DNA from: Thermomonas fusca DSM 15424
GTDB lineage: Bacteria > Pseudomonadota > Gammaproteobacteria > Xanthomonadales > Xanthomonadaceae
Assembly (NCBI RefSeq): GCF_000423885.1
Contig: NZ_AUIV01000022.1
Span: 11,396-75,395 of the forward strand
Length of the DNA: 64,000 nt
Direction of reading: 5' to 3'
Shown one piece after another: positions 44,464 to 53,267 of this stretch (position 1 is the stretch's first letter; each line of letters starts with the position of its first letter). The notes beneath the pieces were generated by a model. It was not told the origin of the DNA, searched no databases, and worked only from the letters and a program-made list of their open reading frames with translations. The translations under genes were made by a program, and so were the position numbers.

Positions 44464-45462
44464 ATGACGACCCCACGCGACGCGGCCTTCTACATGGCCG
44501 ACATCCGCAACAAGCGACCGACCCGCCGCCGCGCGGTGGCGGTGGGTGAATTCCTGCCCGGACCGGACGGGTTCGCCACCGTGGTCGAGCGCCGGCTGCC
44601 CAAGGGCGATGCGCTGGTGATGGCGGAAATCGCCGGCCTGCAGGGGGCGAAGATGGCCTCCATGCTGATGCCGCTGTGCCACCCCATTTCGCTGGAACTG
44701 GTGCGCGTGCGCTGCGTGCCGGTGCCGGAGCGCCACGCCATTCGCGTGTACTGCGAATGCGCGCTGGAGGCCCGCACCGGCGTCGAGATGGAAGCGCTGG
44801 CCGGCGTCAACGCGGCCCTGCTCACGCTTTACGATCTGACCAAGCCGGTCGAGCCGGCACTGGCGATTTCCGGCATCCGCCTGCTGTTCAAGGAAGGCGG
44901 CAAGAAGGGGCTGTGGGTGCATCCCGACGGGATGAGCGACGACGAGCGCGCGCACTACCAGCCGCGCGACCTGGCCCGCCTCGATGGCGTGCCGTGCGCG
45001 GTCATCACCCTCAGCGATCGCGCCAGTTCCGGTGAATACGAAGACCGCTCCGGCCCGGTGCTGGTGGAGGCCCTGCGCAGGCTTGGTGCCGACGTCGGCC
45101 ACATCGAAGTATTGCCCGACGGCATCGACCCGCTGGCCGAGCGCCTGCGCGCGCTGGCCGCCAGGGGCGTGCGCCTGTGCCTGTGCAGCGGCGGCACCGG
45201 CCTGGGCCCGCGCGACGTCACCCCGGAAGCGCTGCGGCTGGTCGCTGATCGCCCGGTGGAAGGGCTGGCGGAAATGCTGCGCAGCGAGAGCGCCAAGCAC
45301 ACGCCGCTGGCCTGGCTCAGCCGCGCCGAAGTGGTGCAGCTGGACGGCATGCTGGTGTTCGCGCTGCCGGGCAGCCCGCGCGCGGCGCAGCAGTGCATGG
45401 ACATGCTGCAGCCGCTGCTGGCGCACGCGCTGGCGATGCTCGACGGCAGGCCGCACCCGTGA
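44464..45462 (+). CDS. moaCB: Bifunctional MoaC-MoaB fusion protein
   Basis: Two cofactor enzymes in one chain of 332 residues. Residues 1-155 are MoaC (cyclic pyranopterin monophosphate synthase), shown by ADIRNKRPTRRRAVAVG, MLMPLCHPISLELV, GVEMEALAGVNAALLTLYD and the catalytic LLFKEGGKKG. Residues about 175-325 are a MoaB/Mog-type domain that adenylylates molybdopterin: ITLSDRASSGEYEDRSGP, LCLCSGGTGLGPRDVTPEAL and LPGSPRAAQQCMDML. Such fusions occur in several proteobacteria. Its stop overlaps the moeA GTG start. Confidence 0.95.
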   Translation: MTTPRDAAFYMADIRNKRPTRRRAVAVGEFLPGPDGFATVVERRLPKGDALVMAEIAGLQGAKMASMLMPLCHPISLELVRVRCVPVPERHAIRVYCECALEARTGVEMEALAGVNAALLTLYDLTKPVEPALAISGIRLLFKEGGKKGLWVHPDGMSDDERAHYQPRDLARLDGVPCAVITLSDRASSGEYEDRSGPVLVEALRRLGADVGHIEVLPDGIDPLAERLRALAARGVRLCLCSGGTGLGPRDVTPEALRLVADRPVEGLAEMLRSESAKHTPLAWLSRAEVVQLDGMLVFALPGSPRAAQQCMDMLQPLLAHALAMLDGRPHP

Positions 45463-46706
45463 TCGGCTACGACGAGGCGCTGGCGCTCATCCAGCGCGAG
45501 GCGAAGCCGCTGCCGGTGGTAGCGCGCACGCCAGTGCCGGGACAGGTGCTGGCCGAGCCGGTGCACAGTGGCGAAGACCTGCCGCCGTTCGACAATTCCG
45601 CGATGGATGGCTTCGCCCTGTTTGTTGGCGAGACCAGCGCGTCGGCGGGCGCCGAGCTCGAGGTGCTGGGCGCGCAGGCGGCGGGCGATGCGCAGGCCGC
45701 AGCGCAGGGCGGGGCCTGGGAAATCATGACCGGCGCGCGCATCCCGGATGGACTGGATGCGGTGATCGCGGTCGAGCAGGTCGAGGTGCTGGCCCGCGAT
45801 GGCGACGGCAAGCCCGCTCGCATCCGCCTGCAAGCCGATGTGCCGCCCGGCCAGCATCTGCGCCGGCACGGCGAGGACGTGCGCAAGGGCGATCGCTTCC
45901 TCGCCGCCGGCACCCGTCTGGATGCCCCGCAGCTGATGCTGCTGGCGGCGCTGGGCGTGCCGCTGGTCGACGTGCATGCAACCCCGCGGGTGGCGCTGCT
46001 CAATACCGGCCGCGAGCTGGTGGACGATCCCGCGCAGGCGCTGGGCTCCGGCGAGATCCGCAACAGCAATGGCCCGTACCTGGCCCGACGGATTGAACAA
46101 GCGGGTGCTGAAGTGGTGCTGCGGCAGACCGTCAGCGACGACGCCGAGGCCTTCTTCATCGCCATGGAGCAGGCGCGCTCGGCCGGCGCTGAGCTGGTGC
46201 TGAGCACCGGCGCGGTGTCGATGGGCCGCTACGACTTCATCCCGGGTGCGCTGCGCAAGCTCGGCGCGACCCTCCATTTCCACAAGGTGGCGATCCGTCC
46301 CGGCAAGCCGCTGCTGTTCGCCACCCTGCCCAACGGTGCGCTGTTCTTCGGGCTGCCGGGCAACCCGGCCTCCAGCGCGGTGGGGCTGCGCTTCTTCGTC
46401 GAGCCGGCGCTGCGGGCGATGCTGGGGCTGGCGCCGGAGCGCCCGCTGCGGCTGCCGCTGCTGGGTGGCTACCGCAAGCGCCATGCGCTGCGCTTCCACC
46501 TCAAGGGCCACGTGGCGCTGGATGGCGACGGCCGGCTGCAGGCGCGGGTGCTGCCGGGGCAGGAGTCGTTCCGGATCGCGCCGCTGGCGCACAGCAATGC
46601 GTGGATCGTGATCGATGCCGCCGCCGGCGACCTGGAAGACGGCGCTCTGGTCGATGTGTATCCGCCCGGGCATCTGCTCGGGCTGCAACTGCAGGGACAA
46701 GGCTGA
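45459..46706 (+). CDS. moeA: Molybdopterin molybdenumtransferase MoeA
   Basis: Inserts molybdate into adenylylated molybdopterin. The 415-residue protein shows PLPPFDNSAMDGFAL-like LPPFDNSAMDGFALFVG, the IMTGARIPDGLDAVIAVEQV motif, LRRHGEDVRKGD, and the MogA-like core TGRELVDDPAQALGSGEIRNS and STGAVSMGRYDFIPGALRKLG, closing with FFGLPGNPASSAVGLRFFVE. The GTG start at 45459 overlaps the preceding stop (GTGA) and begins IGYDEALALIQRE. Confidence 0.95.
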   Translation: MIGYDEALALIQREAKPLPVVARTPVPGQVLAEPVHSGEDLPPFDNSAMDGFALFVGETSASAGAELEVLGAQAAGDAQAAAQGGAWEIMTGARIPDGLDAVIAVEQVEVLARDGDGKPARIRLQADVPPGQHLRRHGEDVRKGDRFLAAGTRLDAPQLMLLAALGVPLVDVHATPRVALLNTGRELVDDPAQALGSGEIRNSNGPYLARRIEQAGAEVVLRQTVSDDAEAFFIAMEQARSAGAELVLSTGAVSMGRYDFIPGALRKLGATLHFHKVAIRPGKPLLFATLPNGALFFGLPGNPASSAVGLRFFVEPALRAMLGLAPERPLRLPLLGGYRKRHALRFHLKGHVALDGDGRLQARVLPGQESFRIAPLAHSNAWIVIDAAAGDLEDGALVDVYPPGHLLGLQLQGQG

Positions 46707-46966
46707 TGGATGTGCAAGTGAAGCTGTTCGGGGCCTTCCGCGACTGCCAGCCGGAGCCGCAGGTAGTGCTGGCGCTGGCCGAGGGCGCCCTCGTGGCCGA
46801 CCTGCGCGCCGCGCTGGAGGCGCATGGCCGGGCGCACTGGCCGAACTTCAACCCGGCGCTGCTGGCGCGTTCCGCCTTCGCCAGTGACACCTCGGTACTG
46901 CGCGATGCGCAACCGGTACCGGCCGGTGTCGGCATGGCGATCCTGCCGCCGGTCAGCGGGGGCTGA
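46706..46966 (+). CDS. moaD: Molybdopterin synthase sulfur-carrier subunit MoaD
   Basis: Ubiquitin-like small subunit of molybdopterin synthase, 86 residues, that carries the thiocarboxylated C-terminus. It starts MDVQVKLFGAFRDCQPEP and ends LPPVSGG, with the required terminal Gly-Gly. The ATG shares bases with the moeA stop (TGATG) and moaE follows after two bases. Confidence 0.95.
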   Translation: MDVQVKLFGAFRDCQPEPQVVLALAEGALVADLRAALEAHGRAHWPNFNPALLARSAFASDTSVLRDAQPVPAGVGMAILPPVSGG

Positions 46967-46968
46967 GC

Positions 46969-47487
46969 ATGCACCGCCACCATCTCACCGTGGTCGAGAT
47001 CGCCGAGGGCAAGCTGGACCCGGCCGCCGCGCTGGAGTTCATCTCCGACCCCGGTTTCGGCGGTATCACGATGTTCGTCGGCCGCGTGCGCGATCTCAAC
47101 CATGGTCGCGACGTCACCGGCATCAGCTATGACATGTTCGTGCCGCTGGCGCTGAACGGGTTTGCCGAGATTGCCGCGAAGGCCGAGCGCGACTTCGACG
47201 GCAAGCTCAAGCTCTACATCGGCCATGCCAAGGGGCGGCTGGGGATCGGCGACCTGGCGATGGTCGTGGCCGCCGGCACCCCCCATCGCGACGAGGCCTT
47301 CCGCGCCTGCCGGCAGGTCGTGGAGGCGGTGAAGCACACCAGCCCGATCTGGAAGCAGGAGCACTACGTCGACGGCGACAGCGTCTGGAGCGAAGGCTGC
47401 TCGCTGTGCGAAAGCCCCGCGCCTGCCGGTGGCCATGCGCATGACCACGATCACGATCATCGACACGCACCAGCGTCCGGGCGATGA
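46969..47487 (+). CDS. moaE: Molybdopterin synthase catalytic subunit MoaE with His-rich tail
   Basis: Large subunit of molybdopterin synthase, transferring sulfur from MoaD to cyclic pyranopterin monophosphate. Family motifs are GGITMFVGRVRDLNHGRDV, IGHAKGRLGIGDLAMVV and the lysine-containing PIWKQEHYVDGDSVW. The normal family length is near 150 residues; here an unusual tail (156-166) alternates His with Asp, six histidines in 11 residues, following a CSLC pair at 144-147. The tail could bind metal. Confidence 0.95.
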   Translation: MHRHHLTVVEIAEGKLDPAAALEFISDPGFGGITMFVGRVRDLNHGRDVTGISYDMFVPLALNGFAEIAAKAERDFDGKLKLYIGHAKGRLGIGDLAMVVAAGTPHRDEAFRACRQVVEAVKHTSPIWKQEHYVDGDSVWSEGCSLCESPAPAGGHAHDHDHDHRHAPASGR

Positions 47488-47837
47488 AGGTGCAGTTGCA
47501 GGGCCAGCTGGTGCGCCTGCGCATCAGCGAGGCGGAGCTGGCGCGTCTGCAGGCCGGCGAGACGGTGGAAAACCTGACCCGGCTGCCGGACGGGCTGGCC
47601 CTGCGTCAGCGGCTGCAGCTGGAAGAGGGCGTGCAGCCGGCGCTGCAGGCCGAGGCGGGCGGTTGGGCTTGCCGGCTGCCGCGCGCCGAGTTGGCGGCCT
47701 ACGTGGCGCGGCTGCCCTGCCGCGAAGGGCTGCGCTTGCGCCTGCCGCTGGCGCAAGGGACGGAAGAAGTGGTGGAGATCGATCTGGAAGTGGACGTGCG
47801 CGACAGCGTGCGCAGCCGGGGCGTACCGCGGCGCTGA
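47484..47837 (+). CDS. DUF7009-like protein in the molybdenum-cofactor operon
   Basis: A 117-residue soluble protein with alternating beta-strand pattern: KVQLQGQLVRLRISEAELAR, LQAGETVENLTRLPDG, ACRLPRAELAAYVARLPC and VVEIDLEVDVRD near the end. It resembles the DUF7009 type found beside moa genes. The ATG overlaps the moaE stop by four bases (ATGA), so it is co-translated with molybdopterin synthase. A role in cofactor synthesis is suggested by position only. Confidence 0.75.
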   Translation: MKVQLQGQLVRLRISEAELARLQAGETVENLTRLPDGLALRQRLQLEEGVQPALQAEAGGWACRLPRAELAAYVARLPCREGLRLRLPLAQGTEEVVEIDLEVDVRDSVRSRGVPRR

Positions 47838-47871
47838 GCGCAACGGCTCGGGGCGTCTGCATGGCGGCGGC

Positions 47872-47885
47872 TTGACCGGAGTCAA
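47872..47885 (+). promoter_or_regulatory. FNR/DNR-type box 1 upstream of narK
   Basis: TTGACCGGAGTCAA is a palindromic TTGAC-N4-GTCAA site, two bases off the FNR/DNR consensus. It lies 157 bases ahead of the narK ATG. Confidence 0.65.
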
Positions 47886-47909
47886 GTCGCGACAGGGCAC
47901 GGGCGGGAT

Positions 47910-47923
47910 TTGACTCCGATCAA
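47910..47923 (+). promoter_or_regulatory. FNR/DNR-type box 2 upstream of narK
   Basis: TTGACTCCGATCAA differs from TTGAT-N4-ATCAA at one position. Its centre is 38 bases from that of box 1. If it occupies the usual -41.5 position, transcription would start near 47958, giving a leader of about 70 bases before narK. Confidence 0.72.
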
Positions 47924-48028
47924 TATGGCGCAGGGGGTGTTGTCGCACGCTTGCGCAACAAATTTTGCCGACGCGCCGAAATGAGCGATGATCGGTACCG
48001 CCGGCTATCCCTAGCACAGGTACGTCCC

Positions 48029-49438
48029 ATGAGCGCGCAACTGGCCAACAAGCCACGCAGCGTCGGTTCCGTGATCCAGGACTGGAGGCCGGAAGACGCG
48101 GCCTTCTGGGCGCAGACGGGCAACCGTATCGCCAACCGCAACCTCATCATCTCGGTTCCGGCCCTGCTGCTGGCGTTCGCGATCTGGCAGATGTTCTCGG
48201 CGGTGGCGATCAGCCTGCCGCTGGTGGGCTTCCAGTTCGACACCAACCAGCTGTTCTGGCTCGCAGCGCTGCCGGCGCTGTCGGGCGCGACCCTGCGCAT
48301 CTTCTACTCGTTCGTGGTGCCGCTGTTCGGCGGCCGCCGCTGGACCGCCATCGCCACCGCCTCGCTGCTGATTCCGGCGGTCTGGCTGGGCATCGCGGTG
48401 CAGGACACGTCGACCCCGTACTGGCACTTCGTCGCCATCGCGATGCTGTGCGGTTTCGGCGGCGGCAATTTCTCCTCGTCGATGTCCAACATCTCGTTCT
48501 TCTATCCCAAGGCGAAGCAGGGCTTCGCGCTGGGCATGAATGCGGGGTTGGGCAACCTCGGCGTATCCGCCACCCAGTTCGTGATTCCGCTGGTCATCAC
48601 CCTCGGCCTGTTTGGCGGAATCGTGGGTGGCCCGCAGCTGACCGCGCAAGGCAAGGAACTGTTCCTGCAGAACGCCGGCTTCGTTTGGGTGCCGTTCCTG
48701 CTGGTCTGCGCCGTCGCCGCGTGGTTCGGCATGCACGACCTGGCCGCGGCGCGCTCCTCGTTCGCCGAGCAGGCGGTGATCTTCAAGCGCAAGCACAACT
48801 GGCTGATGTGCTGGCTGTACATCGGCACCTTCGGTTCGTTCATCGGCTTCTCGGCCGGCTTTCCGATGCTGATCAAGACCCAGTTCCCGGACGTCAATCC
48901 GATGACCTACGCCTTCCTCGGGCCGCTGGTCGGCGCGCTGATGCGTTCGATGGGCGGCTGGCTGTCCGACAAGCTTGGCGGCGCGCTGCTGACCTTCTGG
49001 GTGTTCGCGCTGATGATCGTCGGCGTGTTCTTCGTGCTCCACTTCCTGCCCGACCACAGCGGCCAGGGCGGCAACTTCTACGGCTTCCTCGGCAGCTTCA
49101 TGGGCCTGTTCGTGCTCAGCGGCATCGGCAACGCCTCGACCTTCCGGATGATCCCGGTGATCTTCCGCACCCTGCACGAGCGCTGGTCGGCCGATGCCGA
49201 TGCCGCGGGCAAGGCCGCGTCGGCGCGCCAGGCCGGCATCGAATCGGCGGCGGTGATCGGCTTCAGCTCGGCCATCGGTGCCTACGGCGGTTTCTTCATC
49301 CCGAAGAGCTACGGCTCCTCGATCGCCTGGACCGGTGGCCCGGAACTGGCGTTGTACGGCTTCGTCGCCTTCTACGCCACCTGTCTGGTGGCCACCTGGT
49401 GGTGGTACTACCGGCGCGGTGCCGAGACGCCGTGCTGA
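48029..49438 (+). CDS. narK: Nitrate/nitrite transporter, NarK (NarK2) type
   Basis: MFS transporter of 469 residues and 12 helices, most similar in layout to E. coli NarK, the nitrate/nitrite antiporter type. The NarK signatures are GGGNFSSSMSNISFFYPK and GMNAGLGNLGVSATQFVIPL, the nitrate signature regions around helices 5 and 11, and GFSSAIGAYGGFFIPKSYG. The ATG at 48029 is chosen as it begins MSAQLANKPRSVG; upstream in-frame residues extend into the promoter. It is the first gene of the nar operon. Confidence 0.95.
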   Translation: MSAQLANKPRSVGSVIQDWRPEDAAFWAQTGNRIANRNLIISVPALLLAFAIWQMFSAVAISLPLVGFQFDTNQLFWLAALPALSGATLRIFYSFVVPLFGGRRWTAIATASLLIPAVWLGIAVQDTSTPYWHFVAIAMLCGFGGGNFSSSMSNISFFYPKAKQGFALGMNAGLGNLGVSATQFVIPLVITLGLFGGIVGGPQLTAQGKELFLQNAGFVWVPFLLVCAVAAWFGMHDLAAARSSFAEQAVIFKRKHNWLMCWLYIGTFGSFIGFSAGFPMLIKTQFPDVNPMTYAFLGPLVGALMRSMGGWLSDKLGGALLTFWVFALMIVGVFFVLHFLPDHSGQGGNFYGFLGSFMGLFVLSGIGNASTFRMIPVIFRTLHERWSADADAAGKAASARQAGIESAAVIGFSSAIGAYGGFFIPKSYGSSIAWTGGPELALYGFVAFYATCLVATWWWYYRRGAETPC

Positions 49439-49526
49439 CCTGCGACACCCCTGACGCGGTGGCTGCGGCCACCCCCAGCAAGATGCATGCGCGCGTTTCG
49501 TGCGTGCCAGCCAAGAGGATGTTCCC

Positions 49527-52500
49527 ATGAGTTATTTCCTTGACCGTCTGCAGTTCTTCAAGCGCAATCCGGAAGAGTTCGCCGACGGCCACGGCTTCAC
49601 CAAGACCGAAAGCCGCGAGTGGGAGAACAGCTACCGCGCGCGCTGGCAGTACGACAAGATCGTGCGCTCCACCCACGGGGTGAACTGCACTGGCTCCTGC
49701 AGCTGGAAGATCTACGTCAAGAACGGCCTGGTGACCTGGGAAACCCAGCAGACCGACTACCCGCGCACGCGGCCCGACCTGCCCAACCACGAGCCGCGCG
49801 GCTGCCCGCGTGGCGCCAGCTATTCCTGGTACCTGTACAGCGCCAACCGCCTGAAGTATCCGCTGATCCGCGGCGCGCTGTTGCGCATGTGGCGGCAGGC
49901 GCGCAAGACCATGGCGCCGGTGGACGCCTGGGCCAGCATCGTGGAAGACCAGGCCAAGGCGAAGGACTACAAGTCCCGCCGCGGCATGGGCGGTTTCGCG
50001 CGGGTCCGCTGGGACGAGGCGAACGAGATGATCGCCGCCGCCAACCTCTATACGGTGAAGCAGTACGGCCCGGACCGCGTGGTCGGGTTCTCGCCGATCC
50101 CGGCGATGTCGATGGTGTCCTACGCCTCCGGCGCGCGCTACCTGTCGCTGCTCGGCGGCGCCTGCCTGTCGTTCTACGACTGGTACTGCGACCTGCCGCC
50201 GTCCTCGCCGCAGGTGTGGGGCGAGCAGACCGACGTGCCGGAATCGGCCGACTGGTACAACAGCCGCTACATCATCGCCTGGGGCTCCAACGTCCCGCAG
50301 ACCCGCACGCCCGACGCGCACTTCTTCACCGAGGCGCGCTACAACGGCACCAAGACGGTGGCGATCACCCCGGACTATTCCGAAGTCGCCAAGCTCACCG
50401 ACCACTGGCTGCATCCCAAGCAGGGCACCGACGCCGCGCTGGCGTTCGCGTTCGGCCACGTGATCCTGAAGGAATTCCACGTCGACCAGCCGTCGCAGTA
50501 CTTCACCGACTACTGCCGGCAGTACACCGACATGCCGCTGCTGGTGCGGCTGGAGCGTCGCGATGACGGCCGGCTGGTGGCAGGGCGCTACCTGCGCGCG
50601 TCCGACCTGGGCGGGCTGGGCGAAGCCAACAACCCCGAATGGAAGACGCTGGCGTTCGACGAGACCACCGGCGCCATCACCGTGCCGAACGGCTCGGTCG
50701 GTTTCCGCTGGGGCGAAAAGGGCAAGTGGAACATCGAGGAGAAGGACAGCGCCGGCCGCGAGACGCGCCTGCAGCTGAGCTTCAAGGACGGCGGCGACGG
50801 CATCGAGGCGGTCAGCTTCCCGTACTTCGGCGGCGTCGAGCACGAGAAGTGGACGGCTTCGAAGTTCGAGGACGTGCTGGAGCGCAACCTGCCGGTGCGC
50901 CGCGTGCAGACCGCCGACGGCGAAACCCTGGTCGCCACCGTCTACGACCTGCTGCTGGCGCAGTACGGCGTGGACCGCGGCTTCGGCGGCGGCAACGTGG
51001 CCACCAGTTTCGACGACAACATCCCGGGCACCCCGGCGTGGCAGGAAAAGATCACCGGCGTGCCGCGTCTGGACGTGATCGAGATCGCCCGCGAGTTCGC
51101 CCGCACCGCCGACAAGACCCATGGTCGCAGCATGGTCATCGTCGGCGCGGCGATGAACCACTGGTACCACAACGACATGAACTACCGCGGCCTGATCAAC
51201 ATGCTGCTCATGTGCGGCTGCGTGGGCCAGACCGGCGGCGGCTGGGCGCACTACGTGGGCCAGGAGAAGCTGCGCCCGCAGACCGGCTGGCAGCCACTGG
51301 CATTCGCGCTGGACTGGAGCAAGCCGCCGCGCCACATGAACGGCACCTCGTTCTTCTACTTCAACTCCGACCAGTGGCGTTACGAAAAACTGGACGTCAA
51401 GGAGATCCTGTCGCCGCTGGCCGACCCGACGAAGTTCACCGGCTCGATGGTCGACCTGAACCTGCGCGCGGTGCGCATGGGCTGGCTGCCCAGCGCCCCG
51501 CAGCTGGATCGCAACCCGATCGAGGTGGTGCGCGAGGCCGAAAAGGCCGGTGTGGCGCCGGTCGACTACGCGGTGGCGCAGCTGAAGTCAGGCGCGCTGG
51601 ATTTCGCCTTCGCCGATCCGGACGCGCCGCAGAACTACCCGCGCAACATGTTCATCTGGCGATCCAACCTGCTGGGTTCTTCCGGCAAGGGCCACGAGTA
51701 CATGCTGCGCCACCTGCTGGGCACCCGTCACGGCGTGCAGGGCAAGGACCTCGGCGAGCGCGGCGCGCTCAAGCCGGAGGAAGTGAAGTGGCGCGACGAG
51801 GCGCCGGAAGGCAAGCTTGACCTGCTGGTCACGCTCGACTTCCGCATGTGCACCACCGCGCTGTACAGCGACATCGTGCTGCCCACCGCGACCTGGTACG
51901 AGAAGAACGACCTCAACACCTCCGACATGCACCCGTTCATCCACCCGCTGTCGAAAGCGGTGGATCCGGCGTGGGAATCGCGCAGCGACTGGGACATCTT
52001 CAAGGGCATCGCGAAGACTGTCAGCCAGATGGCTCCCGGCGTGCTGGACGTGGTCAAGGATCTGGTGCTGGTGCCGACCCTGCACGATACCCCCAACGAG
52101 CTGGCGATGCCGCTGGGCGTCACCGACTGGAAAAAGGGCGAGTGCGAGGCCATCCCCGGCAAGACCATGCCGTCGATGGTGGTGGTGGAGCGCGACTACC
52201 CGAACCTCTACAAGAAGTTCACCTCGCTGGGCCCGCTGCTGGACAAGCAGGGCAACGGCGGCAAGGGCATGAACTGGGATACCAAGGACGAGGTGCACTT
52301 CCTCGGCGATCTCAACCACCGCGTGCGCGAAGAGGGCGTCAGCCAGGGCCGCCCGCAGATCGACTCGGCCATCGACGCCTGCGAGGTGATCCTGCATCTG
52401 GCGCCGGAAACCAACGGCCACGTGGCGGTCAAGGCGTGGGAATCGCTGGGCACGTTCACCGGCCGCGACCACACCCACCTTGCCGTGGGCAAGGAACACG

Positions 52501-53267
52501 AGGCGATCCGCTTCCGCGACATCCAGGCGCAGCCGCGCAAGATCATCTCCTCGCCGATCTGGTCGGGGCTGGAGGACGAGCACGTCAGCTACAACGCCGG
52601 CTACACCAATGTCCACGAGCTGATCCCGTGGCGCACCCTGACCGGTCGCCAGCAGTTCTACCAGGACCACGAATGGATGCTGGCGTTCGGCGAGGGCTTC
52701 ATGCAGTACCGCCCGCCGGTGGACACCAAGACCATCGCGCCGATCCTGGGCAAGAAGCCGAACGGCCACAAGGAGATCGTGCTGAACTGGATCACCCCGC
52801 ACCAGAAGTGGGGCATCCACAGCACCTATTCCGACAACCTGATCATGCAGACGCTGTCGCGCGGCGGCCCGATCGTGTGGCTCAGCGAGGATGACGCGCG
52901 CAGCGCCGGGATCGAGGACAACGACTGGATCGAGCTGTTCAACGTCAACGGCGCGATCGCGGCGCGGGCGGTGGTCAGCCAGCGCATGATGAACGGCATC
53001 GCGATGATGTACCACGCCCAGGAACGCATCATCAACACGCCCGGATCGGAGATCACCGGCACCCGCGGCGGCATCCACAACTCGGTCACCCGGGTGGTGC
53101 TCAAGCCGACCCACATGATCGGTGGCTATGCGCAATATGCCTATGGCTTCAATTACTACGGCACCGTGGGCACGAACCGCGATGAACTGGTGGTGGTGAG
53201 GAAAATGGACAAGATCGACTGGCTGGACGGCGAGCCCGTGCCTGCCAATGCCCAGGAGGTGGTGTGA
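49527..53267 (+). CDS. narG: Respiratory nitrate reductase alpha subunit NarG
   Basis: Catalytic subunit with the bis-MGD molybdenum cofactor, reducing nitrate to nitrite at the inner face of the membrane. The 1246-residue protein starts MSYFLDRLQFFKRNPEEFAD. The FS0 cluster ligands are in HGVNCTGSCSWKIYVKNG and EPRGCPRGASYSW (His plus three Cys). The molybdenum ligand aspartate lies in YDWYCDLPPSSPQVWGEQTD. No Tat twin-arginine signal is visible, as expected for NarG. AGAGGA lies upstream of the ATG. The stop overlaps the narH start. Confidence 0.98.
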   Translation: MSYFLDRLQFFKRNPEEFADGHGFTKTESREWENSYRARWQYDKIVRSTHGVNCTGSCSWKIYVKNGLVTWETQQTDYPRTRPDLPNHEPRGCPRGASYSWYLYSANRLKYPLIRGALLRMWRQARKTMAPVDAWASIVEDQAKAKDYKSRRGMGGFARVRWDEANEMIAAANLYTVKQYGPDRVVGFSPIPAMSMVSYASGARYLSLLGGACLSFYDWYCDLPPSSPQVWGEQTDVPESADWYNSRYIIAWGSNVPQTRTPDAHFFTEARYNGTKTVAITPDYSEVAKLTDHWLHPKQGTDAALAFAFGHVILKEFHVDQPSQYFTDYCRQYTDMPLLVRLERRDDGRLVAGRYLRASDLGGLGEANNPEWKTLAFDETTGAITVPNGSVGFRWGEKGKWNIEEKDSAGRETRLQLSFKDGGDGIEAVSFPYFGGVEHEKWTASKFEDVLERNLPVRRVQTADGETLVATVYDLLLAQYGVDRGFGGGNVATSFDDNIPGTPAWQEKITGVPRLDVIEIAREFARTADKTHGRSMVIVGAAMNHWYHNDMNYRGLINMLLMCGCVGQTGGGWAHYVGQEKLRPQTGWQPLAFALDWSKPPRHMNGTSFFYFNSDQWRYEKLDVKEILSPLADPTKFTGSMVDLNLRAVRMGWLPSAPQLDRNPIEVVREAEKAGVAPVDYAVAQLKSGALDFAFADPDAPQNYPRNMFIWRSNLLGSSGKGHEYMLRHLLGTRHGVQGKDLGERGALKPEEVKWRDEAPEGKLDLLVTLDFRMCTTALYSDIVLPTATWYEKNDLNTSDMHPFIHPLSKAVDPAWESRSDWDIFKGIAKTVSQMAPGVLDVVKDLVLVPTLHDTPNELAMPLGVTDWKKGECEAIPGKTMPSMVVVERDYPNLYKKFTSLGPLLDKQGNGGKGMNWDTKDEVHFLGDLNHRVREEGVSQGRPQIDSAIDACEVILHLAPETNGHVAVKAWESLGTFTGRDHTHLAVGKEHEAIRFRDIQAQPRKIISSPIWSGLEDEHVSYNAGYTNVHELIPWRTLTGRQQFYQDHEWMLAFGEGFMQYRPPVDTKTIAPILGKKPNGHKEIVLNWITPHQKWGIHSTYSDNLIMQTLSRGGPIVWLSEDDARSAGIEDNDWIELFNVNGAIAARAVVSQRMMNGIAMMYHAQERIINTPGSEITGTRGGIHNSVTRVVLKPTHMIGGYAQYAYGFNYYGTVGTNRDELVVVRKMDKIDWLDGEPVPANAQEVV

